Shown: in pieces, positions 34,634 through 44,181 of the stretch
Numbering within the stretch: the stretch's first letter is position 1
Layout of the letters: each line of letters starts with the position of its first letter
Source of the DNA: JAJDUF01 sp965214295
GTDB taxonomy: Bacteria > Chloroflexota > UBA11872 > UBA12225 > JAJDUF01
Direction: 5' to 3'
DNA length: 64,000 bases
Assembly (NCBI GenBank): GCA_965214295.1
Contig: OZ243944.1
Coordinates: 2,852,001-2,916,000, forward strand
Program-made: the position numbers and the translations under genes
The notes under the pieces: model-generated
The model's database searches: none
What the model was told of the DNA's origin: nothing
The model's input: the letters and a program-made list of their open reading frames with translations, nothing else

Positions 34634-35971
34634 CTACCGCTCCGGCGGCGCCCACGGCTCGCGCAAGCGGCGCTGGAGCTCGGGTAGTAGCTCGTCGACG
34701 GGCCGGCGCTCTTGCGCCATCGAATCGCGCTCGCGGATGGTCACGGTGCGGTCTGTGAGGCTCTGCCGATCCACCGTGATACACCAGGGCGTCCCGATCT
34801 CGTCCTGCCGCCGGTACCGTCGTCCGACGGCGGCCCTCTCGTCGTAGACCGTCGGGAACTCCGGCCCCAGCGTAGCGTAGATTTCCTGGGCCAGGGCCAC
34901 CAGTTGGGGATCACGGCGCACCAAGGGGAAGATCGCTGCCTTGACCGGCGCCAATTGGGGATGGAGCCGGAGCACCACCCGTCGGTTGCCCCTCGCGTCT
35001 ACCTCCTCGGCATACGCGGCCACGAGGAACGCCAACAGCGGGCGATCCACTCCGGCCGACGGCTCAATGGTATAGGGGATGACGTGCTCCTGAGACTGAT
35101 CGTCGAAGTAGTCAAGCTCCTTCCCGCTGGCCGCGGCATGTTGGCGCAGGTCGTAGTCGCCGCGGTTCGCAATACCTTCCAGCTCCTCTAGGCCAAAGGG
35201 GTACCGGAACTTGATATCTACCGTGCGTAGCGAGTAGTGCGCCCGCTCGTCATCGGGCACCTCGTATAGCTCCAGCCAGTCGGACGGTATCCCGTACCGC
35301 ACGTACCACGCCAACCGCTCATCCACCCAGCGGTCGAACCACTCCGCCGCCATATCCGGCTTGACGAAATACTCCAACTCCATCTGCTCGAACTCGCGCG
35401 TGCGGAAGATGAAGTTGCCGGGGGTAATCTCATTGCGGAAGGCCTTGCCGATCTGGGCAATGCCGAACGGCAGCTTCATGCGAGCCGCCAACTGGACGTT
35501 GCGGAAGTTGAGGTACATCATCTGGCACGTTTCGGGCCGCAGGTACGCGACCGACGCCTCGTCCTCGACCGGCCCGACAAAGGTCTTGAACATCGTATTG
35601 AACTGCCGCGCTTCCGTGAAGTCGCTGGCGCCGCAGTGGGGGCAGTGGGCGCCAAGCTCGTCGGCCTTGAACCGCCGATGGCACGCGCGGCACTCGACCA
35701 GCGCATCGGTGAAGTGCTCGACGTGACCCGATGCCCGCCACACATCGGGCGCGGAGAGAATCGCGCCGTCGAGGCCCACAATGTCGGGGCGTGCCCACAC
35801 CATGTCTCGCCACCAGGCCCGCTTGATGTTGTTCTTCAGCTCCACACCCAAGGGGCCATAATCCCAGGTGCTCCCGAAACCGCCGTAGATCTCGCTGTTG
35901 GGGAAGACGATGCCGCGCCGCTTACACAACGAGACCAAGGTATCCATACTGACCGTCGGCTGTGCGCTCAT
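34634..35971 (-). CDS. glyS: glycine--tRNA ligase, single-chain type
   Basis: 445 residues, class II, the alpha-2 type (eukaryotic/archaeal and many Gram-positives) rather than the alpha-beta type. MDTLVSLCKRRGIVFPNSEIY and YGGFGSTWDYGPLG at the start, a zinc ribbon-like CRACH...CPHCG (about 95-120), motif 2 FRNEITPGNFIFRTREFEQM, and motif 3 in IEPSAGVDRPLLAFL. No T-box leader: only 71 bases separate it from recO. It is the last gene of the minus-strand cluster, the same position as glyS after recO in many bacteria. If the symbol glyQS is preferred for other organisms, this is the one-gene form. Confidence 0.96.
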   Translation of the reverse strand: MSAQPTVSMDTLVSLCKRRGIVFPNSEIYGGFGSTWDYGPLGVELKNNIKRAWWRDMVWARPDIVGLDGAILSAPDVWRASGHVEHFTDALVECRACHRRFKADELGAHCPHCGASDFTEARQFNTMFKTFVGPVEDEASVAYLRPETCQMMYLNFRNVQLAARMKLPFGIAQIGKAFRNEITPGNFIFRTREFEQMELEYFVKPDMAAEWFDRWVDERLAWYVRYGIPSDWLELYEVPDDERAHYSLRTVDIKFRYPFGLEELEGIANRGDYDLRQHAAASGKELDYFDDQSQEHVIPYTIEPSAGVDRPLLAFLVAAYAEEVDARGNRRVVLRLHPQLAPVKAAIFPLVRRDPQLVALAQEIYATLGPEFPTVYDERAAVGRRYRRQDEIGTPWCITVDRQSLTDRTVTIRERDSMAQERRPVDELLPELQRRLREPWAPPER

Positions 35972-36042
35972 GGGTGCCTATCTGCTCCAGTAGCGTGTTG
36001 GGGTAGCGGTCCTCACCCCCGACCGGCCACCCACCCCCTATC

Positions 36043-36837
36043 TTAGCGGCTATGCGCCGCTGCCGGGGCCAGACCGTCGGCCTTGAGCCGGACGAGAAAC
36101 TCCGCGGCGCGCGGTCGCCGCTCCAAGATATACGTCACCGATGCTTGCAGTAGCTCCTCAACCTCGGCCGCCGTGGCAGCGCCGACCTGCAAGCGTGCCG
36201 CGACATCCAATGGCCTCTGCGCCAGCAAACGGAGTGTCTTGATCGCGCTCACCGACACCGGCCGCGCGCGCTGCTGCCCCGGACCACAGTCACTGCACAG
36301 AGCGCCACCGCTGGCCGCACTATAGTAGAGACGGCTGGGCTGTAAGCGCTCACCACACGCCGTGCAGTGGTAAAGCTCCGGCAGGTAGCCCAGCAGCCCC
36401 AAGAGCTGCGTCTCGAAGCGGCGCACGACCATCCCCTCGCCCTTCCCGCCTTCGTCCAGGTAGCCGAGCGTGTCGCGTAAGAGCGCAAACAACGGTGGGT
36501 TGGGCTGCTGCACCTCATTGAGACGATCAACCAGTTCGGCGGCGTAGCAGGCCAAGCCGGTGCGCCAGAGGTCGTCGCGGAGGTGATGGTAGGCCCGAAT
36601 GATCTCGGCCTGGGTGATGATGTCGAGGTCCCGTCCCCTGGCAAGCTGCGCTTCGGTATGGGAAAACAGCTCTAGGCTGCCGGCCAGCTTGCTACGCGGG
36701 CGCCGCACCCCACGCGCGACCGCCCGCACCTTGCCGTAAGACGCCGTGTAGAGCGTCACGATGCGGTCGGCTTCCCCGAAGTCGGTGCGCCGCACGATGA
36801 TCGCCTCGGTGCGATAGGTACGAGCCGTTGTCGCCAT
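36043..36837 (-). CDS. recO: DNA repair protein RecO
   Basis: 264 residues. N-terminal OB fold (RTEAIIVRRTDFGEADRIVT then LYTASYGKVRAVARGVRRP) and a helical part holding a zinc site, CTACGERL ... LCSDCG (about 160-195). RecO loads RecA with RecR during recombinational repair. Its place between the CorC-like gene and glyS matches the order in other phyla. Confidence 0.94.
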   Translation of the reverse strand: MATTARTYRTEAIIVRRTDFGEADRIVTLYTASYGKVRAVARGVRRPRSKLAGSLELFSHTEAQLARGRDLDIITQAEIIRAYHHLRDDLWRTGLACYAAELVDRLNEVQQPNPPLFALLRDTLGYLDEGGKGEGMVVRRFETQLLGLLGYLPELYHCTACGERLQPSRLYYSAASGGALCSDCGPGQQRARPVSVSAIKTLRLLAQRPLDVAARLQVGAATAAEVEELLQASVTYILERRPRAAEFLVRLKADGLAPAAAHSR

Positions 36838-36888
36838 GTCGACCTCGGACTACTGCGGCACCCTGCGCCGCACCCCACCCGCCGCTCG

Positions 36889-36915
36889 GTCATTCCCGCG
36901 CAAGCGGGAATCCAG
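36889..36915. repeat. REP-like palindrome
   Basis: GTCATTCCCGCG-CAAG-CGGGAATCCAGG; stem TCCCGC/GCGGGA, so the stem differs from the copy at 8150 on both arms while flanks are the same. Confidence 0.8.
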
Positions 36916-36994
36916 GCTTTCCTTCCCCTGGGAGAGGGACTCGTATCACGAAAACCTACTCTCTTCAGGCCCGAGTGAGGCACGGCCGGCTCGC

Positions 36995-38332
36995 TCAGGC
37001 GGCCGGCTTCGCGGAGGTCGTGCTCTCTGGGGATGGGACCGGCCGCAGCACACGAACCTTCTTGATACGATTACCGTCAATGGCCACGACGGTGAGGCGC
37101 ACTCCCTCCGCAACCACCTCGTCGCCCGGTTCCGGCACGCGGCCGAGTCTGTCGTAGACGAAGCCACCGATAGTATCCACGTCGGCGGCGTCGAGGCGCA
37201 GGGAGAGAAGCTCATTCACCTGCCCCAGCGGGGCCAAGGCATCTACGATTGCTTCACGCTCGCTGAGGTGGCGCACCGGGGCTTCCTCGGTATCGTACTC
37301 GTCCTGAATATCGCCGACGATCTCTTCCAGAATGTCCTCAATTGTCACCAGCCCCGCGGTGCCACCATACTCATCCACGACGATGGCCAAGTGCGTCTTG
37401 CTCTGGCGCATCTCCCGCAGCAGCTCTGCGACCCGTTTCGTCTCCGGCACGAAATGCACCGGCCGGAGGACCTGCCGCAGATTCACTTCCTGCTCGCCGT
37501 CTTGGCGCAGTGCGCGCACGGCATCCTTGACATAAAAGACACCGGGGATGTGATCCATGTCGTCTTTGTAGACGGGCATCCGCGACAAACCTGCTGCGAG
37601 GGCGCGGTCGAGCACCTCTTGCACCGTCCTGTCGCTATTGGCGGCCACCACGTAGACCCGCGGCACCATGATCTCGCGCACCAACGTATCGTCCAGCTCG
37701 AAGATGCTGTGGATCATCTCGCGCTCGGTCTCGGCAAGCACCCCGCCTTGCTCCGCCGCGTCGACCTGGAGCTTGATATCTTCCTCGGTCACGACCGGCA
37801 CAGTGTCGAGCACGCTCCCGACGCCGAGCGGGCGAAATAGCAGGCGGGCGAGGGTATCGAGCAGCCACACCAGCGGCCAGCACACCCAAGCCGTGATGCG
37901 GAGCGGCCGGGCAAAGATCAGCACCCTCGCCTCGCCTACGTGTGCGGCCGCAATGCGAGGAACGTACTTCGCCAAGAGGACGACCAGCAACGTTGCAATC
38001 GTGGTCACTATCACGACGGCAATCCATCGACTGCCGCCGAGCAACGTAGCCAGCCAATCACCGTACTGCCAGACGATCAGCGTCGTGGCAAAGAGAATCG
38101 GCGCCGTCAACGCCAGTTTGACCGTGGCGAGGAAGCGGTTGCCCTGGTTGGTCAACCACAACAGATCGGCGGCTGCGCGCTGACCTTCACCCGCCAACTG
38201 CCGCAGGCGGCCCGGCGGCACCGTGAGCACCGCGGTTTCGGCGGCGCTAAAGAAGGCGGCCAGCGCCGTGAGTAGCAGAAAAATTAACCCCGTCAGCGCG
38301 AGACTGACGGGCGATATACTGGAGGGGTCCAA
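36995..38332 (-). CDS. CorC/HlyC-type membrane protein (DUF21, CBS pair, transporter-associated domain)
   Basis: 445 residues. Four membrane segments in the DUF21 part (about 10-190, starting LALTGLIFLLLTALAAFFSAAE), two CBS domains (DDTLVREIMVPRVYVVAANS at about 210 and LRQVLRPVHFVPETKRVAEL at about 280), and a C-terminal CorC domain (DTIGGFVYDRLGRVPEPGDE). Family members are linked to magnesium/cobalt efflux or envelope integrity; here the role is inferred. Member of the minus-strand housekeeping cluster. Confidence 0.92.
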   Translation of the reverse strand: MDPSSISPVSLALTGLIFLLLTALAAFFSAAETAVLTVPPGRLRQLAGEGQRAAADLLWLTNQGNRFLATVKLALTAPILFATTLIVWQYGDWLATLLGGSRWIAVVIVTTIATLLVVLLAKYVPRIAAAHVGEARVLIFARPLRITAWVCWPLVWLLDTLARLLFRPLGVGSVLDTVPVVTEEDIKLQVDAAEQGGVLAETEREMIHSIFELDDTLVREIMVPRVYVVAANSDRTVQEVLDRALAAGLSRMPVYKDDMDHIPGVFYVKDAVRALRQDGEQEVNLRQVLRPVHFVPETKRVAELLREMRQSKTHLAIVVDEYGGTAGLVTIEDILEEIVGDIQDEYDTEEAPVRHLSEREAIVDALAPLGQVNELLSLRLDAADVDTIGGFVYDRLGRVPEPGDEVVAEGVRLTVVAIDGNRIKKVRVLRPVPSPESTTSAKPAA

Positions 38333-38493
38333 ACGGCAATAACTCCTGGCCGGCGGCGCAGCGACCTCCCCACCTCTTAGACGCGCGGCGTGCCGTGGGA
38401 TGTGCGTTGCCAGCCTATGTGCCTCCGATCACTAGCATACCATCCCGCGCAAGTGCCGTTCCACACGGCGCAGCGGGCGGCCGCCTCCCATCT

Positions 38494-39393
38494 TCACATG
38501 GTGGAGTAGCGGCCGGGAGGGCCGGCGCCCGGACTCTCCAGGTGGAAAGGTACGGACCACACATCGTACTCGCGCCCGCTCCTGACCGCCGCTACGGTAC
38601 GCCTCGCTGCCGTCTCGCTCGCGCAGAGCGCAAAGACCGTCGACCCACTCCCGCTCACCTGCACGTGGCGCGCTCCCGCGTCGTGCAACCGCCTGCGGAT
38701 GGCACCGATGGCCGGGCAAAGCCGCGCGGCCGTCGCCGCCAGTCCGTTGGTCAGGCTGGTAGTCCAGTCCGGCACACGGCCCTGTCGCAGCTCTGCCGCG
38801 AGCCGGCGCGCTCGGCTGCCATCGCCGTAGACGTCCGCACCCAGCGCCCCATAGACGGCGGCGGTGGACAAAGGTTGGTCGGGACGGACCAGGACCACCC
38901 AGCCGGGTGGCGGGGGAGGCAGACGCTCCACCCGCTCACCGCGGCCGCTCACAACGGCCGTCGGCCCAGTCAGAAAGAAGGGAATGTCCGCGCCGAGGGT
39001 GGCGCCAATGCGGGATAGCTCGACAAGCGATAGGCCCAAGCGCCAATGCCGGTTCAGCGCCACGAGCGCCGTCGCGGCATCGCTACTGCCGCCACCGAGA
39101 CCCGCCGCGACGGGAATGCCTTTGCACAGCCGTAGCTCGGCGCCACGGCGGCAGCCGGTGGCCGCCTGCAACGCCCGCGCCGCCCGGACCACGAGGTTGT
39201 CCGCGCCGGCCAGCGCGCTCTGGTCGCAGGTGAACCGGATCGTCTCGGCCGGTGCGACGCGCAGCTCGTCATAGAGACCAACCGCTTGCATTACCGAGAC
39301 TATTTCGTGGAAGCCATCCGACCGGCGCCCAAGGATTTCGAGCGCCAGGTTGATTTTGGCCGGGGCGCGATACAGGCCCATCAGCCCCACCAC
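38494..39393 (-). CDS. ispE: 4-diphosphocytidyl-2-C-methyl-D-erythritol kinase
   Basis: 299 residues, GHMP kinase. APAKINLALEILGRRSDGFH at the N-terminus, the ATP loop IPVAAGLGGGSSDAATALVA (about 93-112) and the C-terminal VQVSGSGSTVFALC motif. Phosphorylates CDP-methylerythritol in the MEP pathway of isoprenoid synthesis, so the organism makes isoprenoids (including undecaprenol) by this route. The start overlaps the end of dgkA by 13 bases; ATG at 39381 is an equally good start. Confidence 0.95.
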   Translation of the reverse strand: MVGLMGLYRAPAKINLALEILGRRSDGFHEIVSVMQAVGLYDELRVAPAETIRFTCDQSALAGADNLVVRAARALQAATGCRRGAELRLCKGIPVAAGLGGGSSDAATALVALNRHWRLGLSLVELSRIGATLGADIPFFLTGPTAVVSGRGERVERLPPPPPGWVVLVRPDQPLSTAAVYGALGADVYGDGSRARRLAAELRQGRVPDWTTSLTNGLAATAARLCPAIGAIRRRLHDAGARHVQVSGSGSTVFALCASETAARRTVAAVRSGREYDVWSVPFHLESPGAGPPGRYSTM

Positions 39394-39785
39394 TGACCGA
39401 CCAAGCGCACAATCCGCGGCAGAAAGATCGCCAGCCCGACCAGCACTGCCCCACCGGCGCTCACCAAAACGGTGCCGGCCGCCACGTCCTTGGCGATTTT
39501 GGCCAGCGGGTGCCTCTCCGGGGATACAAGATCAACGATAGTCTCGACGGCCGTATTGAACAACTCGGCCGTCAGGACCAGGGTGATCGTCACAAGCAGC
39601 ACCGCCAGCTCCAAAGGAGCGACTCCGACCAGGACCGCTGCCCCCAGCACGACAACGGCGGCACAGAGGTGAAACCGCACATGGCGCTGGCTCCGAACCG
39701 CGTGGTACACGCCGGACCAGGCGTACCGCAAACTGCTGCGAAAACGCTTCCGGCTATCGGTCGTCGGGCAAGCCGAGCTGTCCAA
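39381..39785 (-). CDS. dgkA: diacylglycerol/undecaprenol kinase
   Basis: 134 residues from a TTG with an AGGAGG site about nine bases upstream. DgkA pattern: RFRSSLRYAWSGVYHAVRSQ, RHVRFHLCAAVVV, then ELFNTAVETIVDLVSPERHP (acidic catalytic helix) and AKDVAAGTVLV. Three membrane helices. In Gram-positive type bacteria this enzyme usually phosphorylates undecaprenol, which fits the wall genes mraY and uppP here. It overlaps ybeY by 32 bases; the start is within ybeY. Confidence 0.9.
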   Translation of the reverse strand: MDSSACPTTDSRKRFRSSLRYAWSGVYHAVRSQRHVRFHLCAAVVVLGAAVLVGVAPLELAVLLVTITLVLTAELFNTAVETIVDLVSPERHPLAKIAKDVAAGTVLVSAGGAVLVGLAIFLPRIVRLVGQWWG

Positions 39786-40233
39786 GAATGCGCTCCTCCT
39801 GCTCACGCATCGCCGTGAAGTCCTCGTCCCGGTGGTGATCGTACCCCACGAGATGCAGCACGCCATGAATCAGCAGGTAGGCCAATTCGCGGCGCTCGGT
39901 ATGTCCGTAGGTGCGCGCTTGCCGCCGTACCCGCGGATAGGAGATCACCACGTCGCCGAGCTGCCGACCGGCCTGTGCCAGCGTCACGAACGGCTCCCGG
40001 CCCTCAAGCGCTTGCAGCGGGAAAGCCAAAACGTCGGTGGGACGGTCAACGCCACGATAGCGTTTGTTCAGGTCGTGCAGGAGTGCTTCACTCCCCACCG
40101 TCACCGATACCTCAGCCGCCGGGGAGGTGGATAGATGCAGCGCGGCAAGTGCCGCAGTCACCACCTGCTCTACCCACGCCGGGTCTACGTCGGCGGTATA
40201 CGCCGGGTCAACCGTCAGCAGCACGCTCGGCAT
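39754..40233 (-). CDS. ybeY: endoribonuclease YbeY
   Basis: 159 residues. Zinc site HGVLHLVGYDHHRDED near the C-terminus is diagnostic; also NKRYRGVDRPTDVLAFPLQ and GDVVISYPRV. Takes part in 16S rRNA 3' processing and ribosome quality control. Its start lies inside the end of pgpH (26-base overlap). Confidence 0.96.
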   Translation of the reverse strand: MPSVLLTVDPAYTADVDPAWVEQVVTAALAALHLSTSPAAEVSVTVGSEALLHDLNKRYRGVDRPTDVLAFPLQALEGREPFVTLAQAGRQLGDVVISYPRVRRQARTYGHTERRELAYLLIHGVLHLVGYDHHRDEDFTAMREQEERILGQLGLPDDR

Positions 40234-42376
40234 CGGGACTAGGCAGTCTGGCTGGGGCAGTGGCCGCCTTGGGGTATTCGATGCGCGGATGGTAGATACC
40301 CTGTAACTGCTGCGTCAACGACCGCTTGATACTCTTGATGTCCTGGAGTGTCAGGGCCGAATCGTCGAGCTGCCCTTCCACTATCCGACCATCCACCACA
40401 CGAGCGACCATCTCCTCGATACTCTGAGCCGATTGCCGAGACGCCGAGGCGGCCGTCGTTGCCGAGCGGACCGCGGCTTCGGCGCAATCCGCCAGCATCA
40501 CCAGCGCCGTTTCCTTGGTCTGCGGCTTGGGGCCGGGGTAGCGGAACTGGGCCTCGCTCACCGGCTGATGACCGTTCTCCTCGACTGCCCGCCGATAGAA
40601 ATACTGCATGCACATGTCACCGTGGTGCTCACCGATAAAGGCTTGTACCTGTCGCGGGAGGCGATGCTGACGCCCCAAGGCCAGGCCCTTGGCCGTATGC
40701 TCGATGATTGCCAGCGCGCTTTCCTGCGGGCCGAGATGGTCGTGGATGTTCTCCCCGTCCATCTGATTCTCGATGAAGTAGTAGGGCCGGTGCAACTTGC
40801 CGATATCATGGTAGTAAGCGCCCACCCGCGCCAAGAGCGGGTTTCCGCCGATCCGCTCGGCAGCCTGCTCGGCAAGGTTGGCCACTAACATGCTGTGGTG
40901 AAACGTGCCGGGCGCTTCGAGCGCGAGCCGGCGGAGCAACGTTTGTCCCGGGTGTGCCCACTCCAGCAGCTGCATCGTCGTCGTCGCGCCAAACAAGATG
41001 CCCGCCAGCCCGGAGATACCCAGCGTGAGCACCGCTGCCAGCGCTCCGTTGCCGAGCGTTGCCAGCACTATCGGCGTCATGGCGATCAAGTCGTGATCTT
41101 GGTACAGCAGCCGGAAGGCGACGACGATCACGAGACCGACGACGGCCACAAGCAGACCGGCCACGAAGAAGGTATGCATCCGCTCGATCTGCCGTGCCCC
41201 CATCGCCCCGGCCGCGGTGGTAGCGAAGCTGAGGGCGATAAGCTCGAGATTGCCGTTATAGAGCGGGGCCAGGAGCAACACCGTCGCAACACACCACGCG
41301 AAGGCCAATCGTGGAGCGAGCAAGCTGCTAAGTACCATCGCTCCGGTGGCCAGCGGGATCGCGTAGACCGCCCAATACGTTGTCGGCAGGACCAGCTTGG
41401 TCACGAACAGCGGAACGACGATGGAGGCCAGCAAGCCGGTCAACTGCAGTGGGTGAGTGAGCACGGCCAACTGAAAAATGCTGACGTAGCACAAGAACAA
41501 GCCGACCAGCAGGCCGACGTAGAGAGCGGTGCCAAGGAGGAGATCGAACCGCAAGGGCCGCCTCGACAGTCCCAGTGCCTTGAGCGCTTCAATGTCGTCC
41601 TCGGTCAGGGTTTCACCGGCCCGCACGATCACCTCACCAAGCTCTACGGTCGCGGTGACCGGCTGCACTGCGTCGCGGGCCTGTTGTCGCGCTGCCTCGG
41701 TCGCCGCGGGATTGTAGATCAGGTTCTCCTGAATGTACTCCCGGACAAGCGCAGAGACGACCGCAATCTGATCGCTACTCAGCGACTGATTAATCGAAGC
41801 GATGGCCCGACCGTGAATGTCGGTCAGCTCGTCTTCATGGATGCGCTGCCCGACGTAATTGTCCAGAATACGCGAGGTTTCGGCGGTAACCGCCAGCCAG
41901 TCGGCATCGGGCAGCTTTACTATGAGCGCCACGGTCCCCACCGGGAGGTTGGGAATAAGCGCGGCAATCTGCCGCTGCCGCTCTGCAGTTGCGGTATTCC
42001 CCGCCTTGCGGGCTCCGCTGACGGCACTCAGGGCCTCGGTGGCTTTCGTGTGCAGGCGCCGGAGCAGACTGGAATCGTAGTCGGAGTAGTCGCCTACCTG
42101 TCCCGCCGCCGCCTCACGCAGCGCCCGCGTCTGCACCTGACTCACATACGTCGCGCGGCGCGGCGCAAGTATTGTCGTCTCGGCTACCTCGCCCGCCGCC
42201 ACCGCCAGTTGATCCGTCCCCAGCTCTAGCGTGATGATGGCGGTAGCGGCGACAACCAACACTAGCCCCCCCACGACCGCCGCTACGATAGGTAGCCACT
42301 GCCGGGCGGCTATAGTCGGCAGGCGCAGGAGGCCCCCGCTTTCGGTATTCCCTTCCGCCGGCCCTGAAGCGGCCAT
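40208..42376 (-). CDS. pgpH: 7TM-HD phosphodiesterase (PgpH-type)
   Basis: 722 residues. N-terminal membrane helix (about 25-50), an extracytoplasmic 7TMR-HDED domain (about 60-290), seven membrane helices (about 300-480) and a cytoplasmic HD domain: HHSMLVANLAEQAAERIG, GAYYHDIGKLHRPYYFIENQ, IIEHTAKGLALGR, GEHHGD. By family it degrades cyclic di-AMP. Gene order pgpH-ybeY-dgkA is widely conserved; phoH, which usually precedes pgpH, is not here, the HIT gene being in its place. Confidence 0.94.
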   Translation of the reverse strand: MAASGPAEGNTESGGLLRLPTIAARQWLPIVAAVVGGLVLVVAATAIITLELGTDQLAVAAGEVAETTILAPRRATYVSQVQTRALREAAAGQVGDYSDYDSSLLRRLHTKATEALSAVSGARKAGNTATAERQRQIAALIPNLPVGTVALIVKLPDADWLAVTAETSRILDNYVGQRIHEDELTDIHGRAIASINQSLSSDQIAVVSALVREYIQENLIYNPAATEAARQQARDAVQPVTATVELGEVIVRAGETLTEDDIEALKALGLSRRPLRFDLLLGTALYVGLLVGLFLCYVSIFQLAVLTHPLQLTGLLASIVVPLFVTKLVLPTTYWAVYAIPLATGAMVLSSLLAPRLAFAWCVATVLLLAPLYNGNLELIALSFATTAAGAMGARQIERMHTFFVAGLLVAVVGLVIVVAFRLLYQDHDLIAMTPIVLATLGNGALAAVLTLGISGLAGILFGATTTMQLLEWAHPGQTLLRRLALEAPGTFHHSMLVANLAEQAAERIGGNPLLARVGAYYHDIGKLHRPYYFIENQMDGENIHDHLGPQESALAIIEHTAKGLALGRQHRLPRQVQAFIGEHHGDMCMQYFYRRAVEENGHQPVSEAQFRYPGPKPQTKETALVMLADCAEAAVRSATTAASASRQSAQSIEEMVARVVDGRIVEGQLDDSALTLQDIKSIKRSLTQQLQGIYHPRIEYPKAATAPARLPSPDAERAADG

Positions 42377-42434
42377 GATTACCCTCAGAACGACCGACCA
42401 AGCACCCCCGCTGTACCGCCCCGTGCAGCCGCCT

Positions 42435-42779
42435 CTACCCTGGCGGCCAAGTCATTGGGCGCCCGCCCAAGAGATGCACGTGCAGATGGCCGACGGACTG
42501 CCCCCCGTCTGCGCCATGATTAATGATCAGCCGATAGCCGGACTGATCCAGTCCCTCTGCAACGGCGACCTCGACCGCAGTCGCCAGCACGGCGCCCAGG
42601 ATGTCCGTATCGGAGCGGTCCGTGTCGGCGACGGAGGCAATGTGACGCCGCGGTATGACCAGTACGTGCGTTGGCGCTTGCGGGTTGAGATCGCGGAAGG
42701 CGACGGTGTCGTCATCCTGGGACACAGTTGCCGCCGGTATCCGGCCTGCTGCAATGCCACAGAACACACAATCCGCCAT
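42435..42779 (-). CDS. HIT-family hydrolase
   Basis: 114 residues. MADCVFCGIAAGRIPA at the start and GHLHVHLLGG (the His triad) at the end; likely a purine-nucleoside phosphoramidase or nucleotide hydrolase. GGGAGG is placed five bases before the second of two adjacent ATGs, which decides this start. Lies 58 bases upstream of pgpH on the same strand. Confidence 0.93.
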   Translation of the reverse strand: MADCVFCGIAAGRIPAATVSQDDDTVAFRDLNPQAPTHVLVIPRRHIASVADTDRSDTDILGAVLATAVEVAVAEGLDQSGYRLIINHGADGGQSVGHLHVHLLGGRPMTWPPG

Positions 42780-43057
42780 CATTGCCTCCCACCGGGATAC
42801 GGCTGCCCTCACCTCGACGACAATGCCGCCGCGTCACAGCCACCGATGATCCGAGCCGGAGTTCGACCGGAGCGGTAGCAAAGTGCATCTCCCGGCTCCA
42901 CGCGCTCGGCCGCCCTCCACAAGATCGGGCTACCCCCGCCCATCTCCCGTGCCAACCGGCAGCCCATTCTACCACGACAACCCACGCTTACCAGAGAGCG
43001 GCCACCGCAGAACGTCTCCACCCGGCGCACTGCCGGCGGATCGGGGAGTCTGTCCCC

Positions 43058-44005
43058 TCAATCGCACCGGGTGAGCTGTAGGGCAACCCAGTCCCGGCGG
43101 ATGCGTCGCCCGACCGGCGCAAACCCGGCCTGTGTCAGCGCGCCACCGGCGATTGCTTCTCGCTCGGCCAGAATGCCACTCGCGACGAGCTGCCCACCCG
43201 GCCGGACGGCGCCGGCCAGTTGATGAGCATGCTCGCTGATTACTCGCGCGACGATGTTGGCGATAGCGAGGTCGAACTGCGCCTCCGGGGCAATGCAGCT
43301 GGGCGTGGCGCCATATGCGGTCGCTGGTACCGCTATGCCGAGCGTCCCATGCCGCACGGTCACAACGTCAGCCACCCCATTCACGCCGACGTTCTCGCCG
43401 GCCGTGCGCGCTGCCGTCTCGTCTACGTCGAGCGCCAGCACCTGCGCCGCACCCAGCCGCGCGGCAGCGATGGCCAGAATACCGGAGCCGGTGCCGAGGT
43501 CGAGCACGCGGGCACCCGCTACGGGCAGCGTCTCCAGCAGTTCGAGGCAGAGTTGGGTGCTCGGATGGAGGCCCGTGCCGAACGCCAGCCCCGGATCCAG
43601 CGTGATCACGAGATCGTCGGGCCGGGGCGCATAGTCGAGCCATGAGGGAGTGACGACCCACCGCCGGCCCACCCGGAGCGTGTGATAGTGCTTACGCCAA
43701 GCAACCTCCCAGTCTTCCTCCGCCGTCCACCGCCTGTCCAACGTACCGAGAGGCGCCAGGTCGAAGGCCCGCAAGATGCCGACGGCACGGGTAATCTCCT
43801 GCTCCGCCCGCTGCCAGTCGGCGTCCTCGGAGACATAGGTGCGGATCGTCCGCAGCGCCTCGGCCGGCGTATCGTACTCGTCGGCGTCGCCGGTCTGGAC
43901 CAGCGGATGCTCGACCAGCACGTCGCCGCCCCAGCGACGGAAGAGCGCTGCGACGGCCTCCGCCGCTTCAGCGCTTGCTTGGATGCGGAACTCGCGCCAA
44001 CGCAT
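43058..44005 (-). CDS. prmA: ribosomal protein L11 methyltransferase
   Basis: 315 residues. PrmA pattern: N-terminal substrate-recognition part MRWREFRIQASAEAAEAVAA, linker with EEDWEVAWRKHYHTLRVG, then SAM domain: DPGLAFGTGLHPSTQLCLEL, VLDLGTGSGILAIAAARLGA (motif I), IANIVARVI (NPPF-like NIxA block). Methylates L11. The start at 44005 is used because the family begins there; a longer frame to 44149 is unsupported. Confidence 0.95.
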   Translation of the reverse strand: MRWREFRIQASAEAAEAVAALFRRWGGDVLVEHPLVQTGDADEYDTPAEALRTIRTYVSEDADWQRAEQEITRAVGILRAFDLAPLGTLDRRWTAEEDWEVAWRKHYHTLRVGRRWVVTPSWLDYAPRPDDLVITLDPGLAFGTGLHPSTQLCLELLETLPVAGARVLDLGTGSGILAIAAARLGAAQVLALDVDETAARTAGENVGVNGVADVVTVRHGTLGIAVPATAYGATPSCIAPEAQFDLAIANIVARVISEHAHQLAGAVRPGGQLVASGILAEREAIAGGALTQAGFAPVGRRIRRDWVALQLTRCD

Positions 44006-44181
44006 GAGGAACCGGGCTGTACGGTCTATGCCGGTGATTATTCTACTTCTTCCGAGCCGGTCGGCGGCCGACCTGCTAGGCTTGAACGCGCCGCTGCGTA
44101 ACCGGCCGCGGCCGAGTACCCTGGTGTGCCGGGTTATGCAGCCCTGCACGATCCGATTCCCTCGCCGCGAAAGGAGCTACC

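Noticed and set aside
35972..36042. T-box or other leader for glyS
   Set aside because: Only 71 bases lie between recO and glyS; no room and no stem I pattern. The same was checked before trpS, with no T-box sequence seen.
40895..42229. Plus-strand open frame of 444 codons
   Set aside because: Antisense to pgpH; Gln/Arg/His-rich with no domain.
42813..43057. Small gene between HIT and prmA
   Set aside because: Short frames exist on both strands, but none has a ribosome site together with a protein-like composition.
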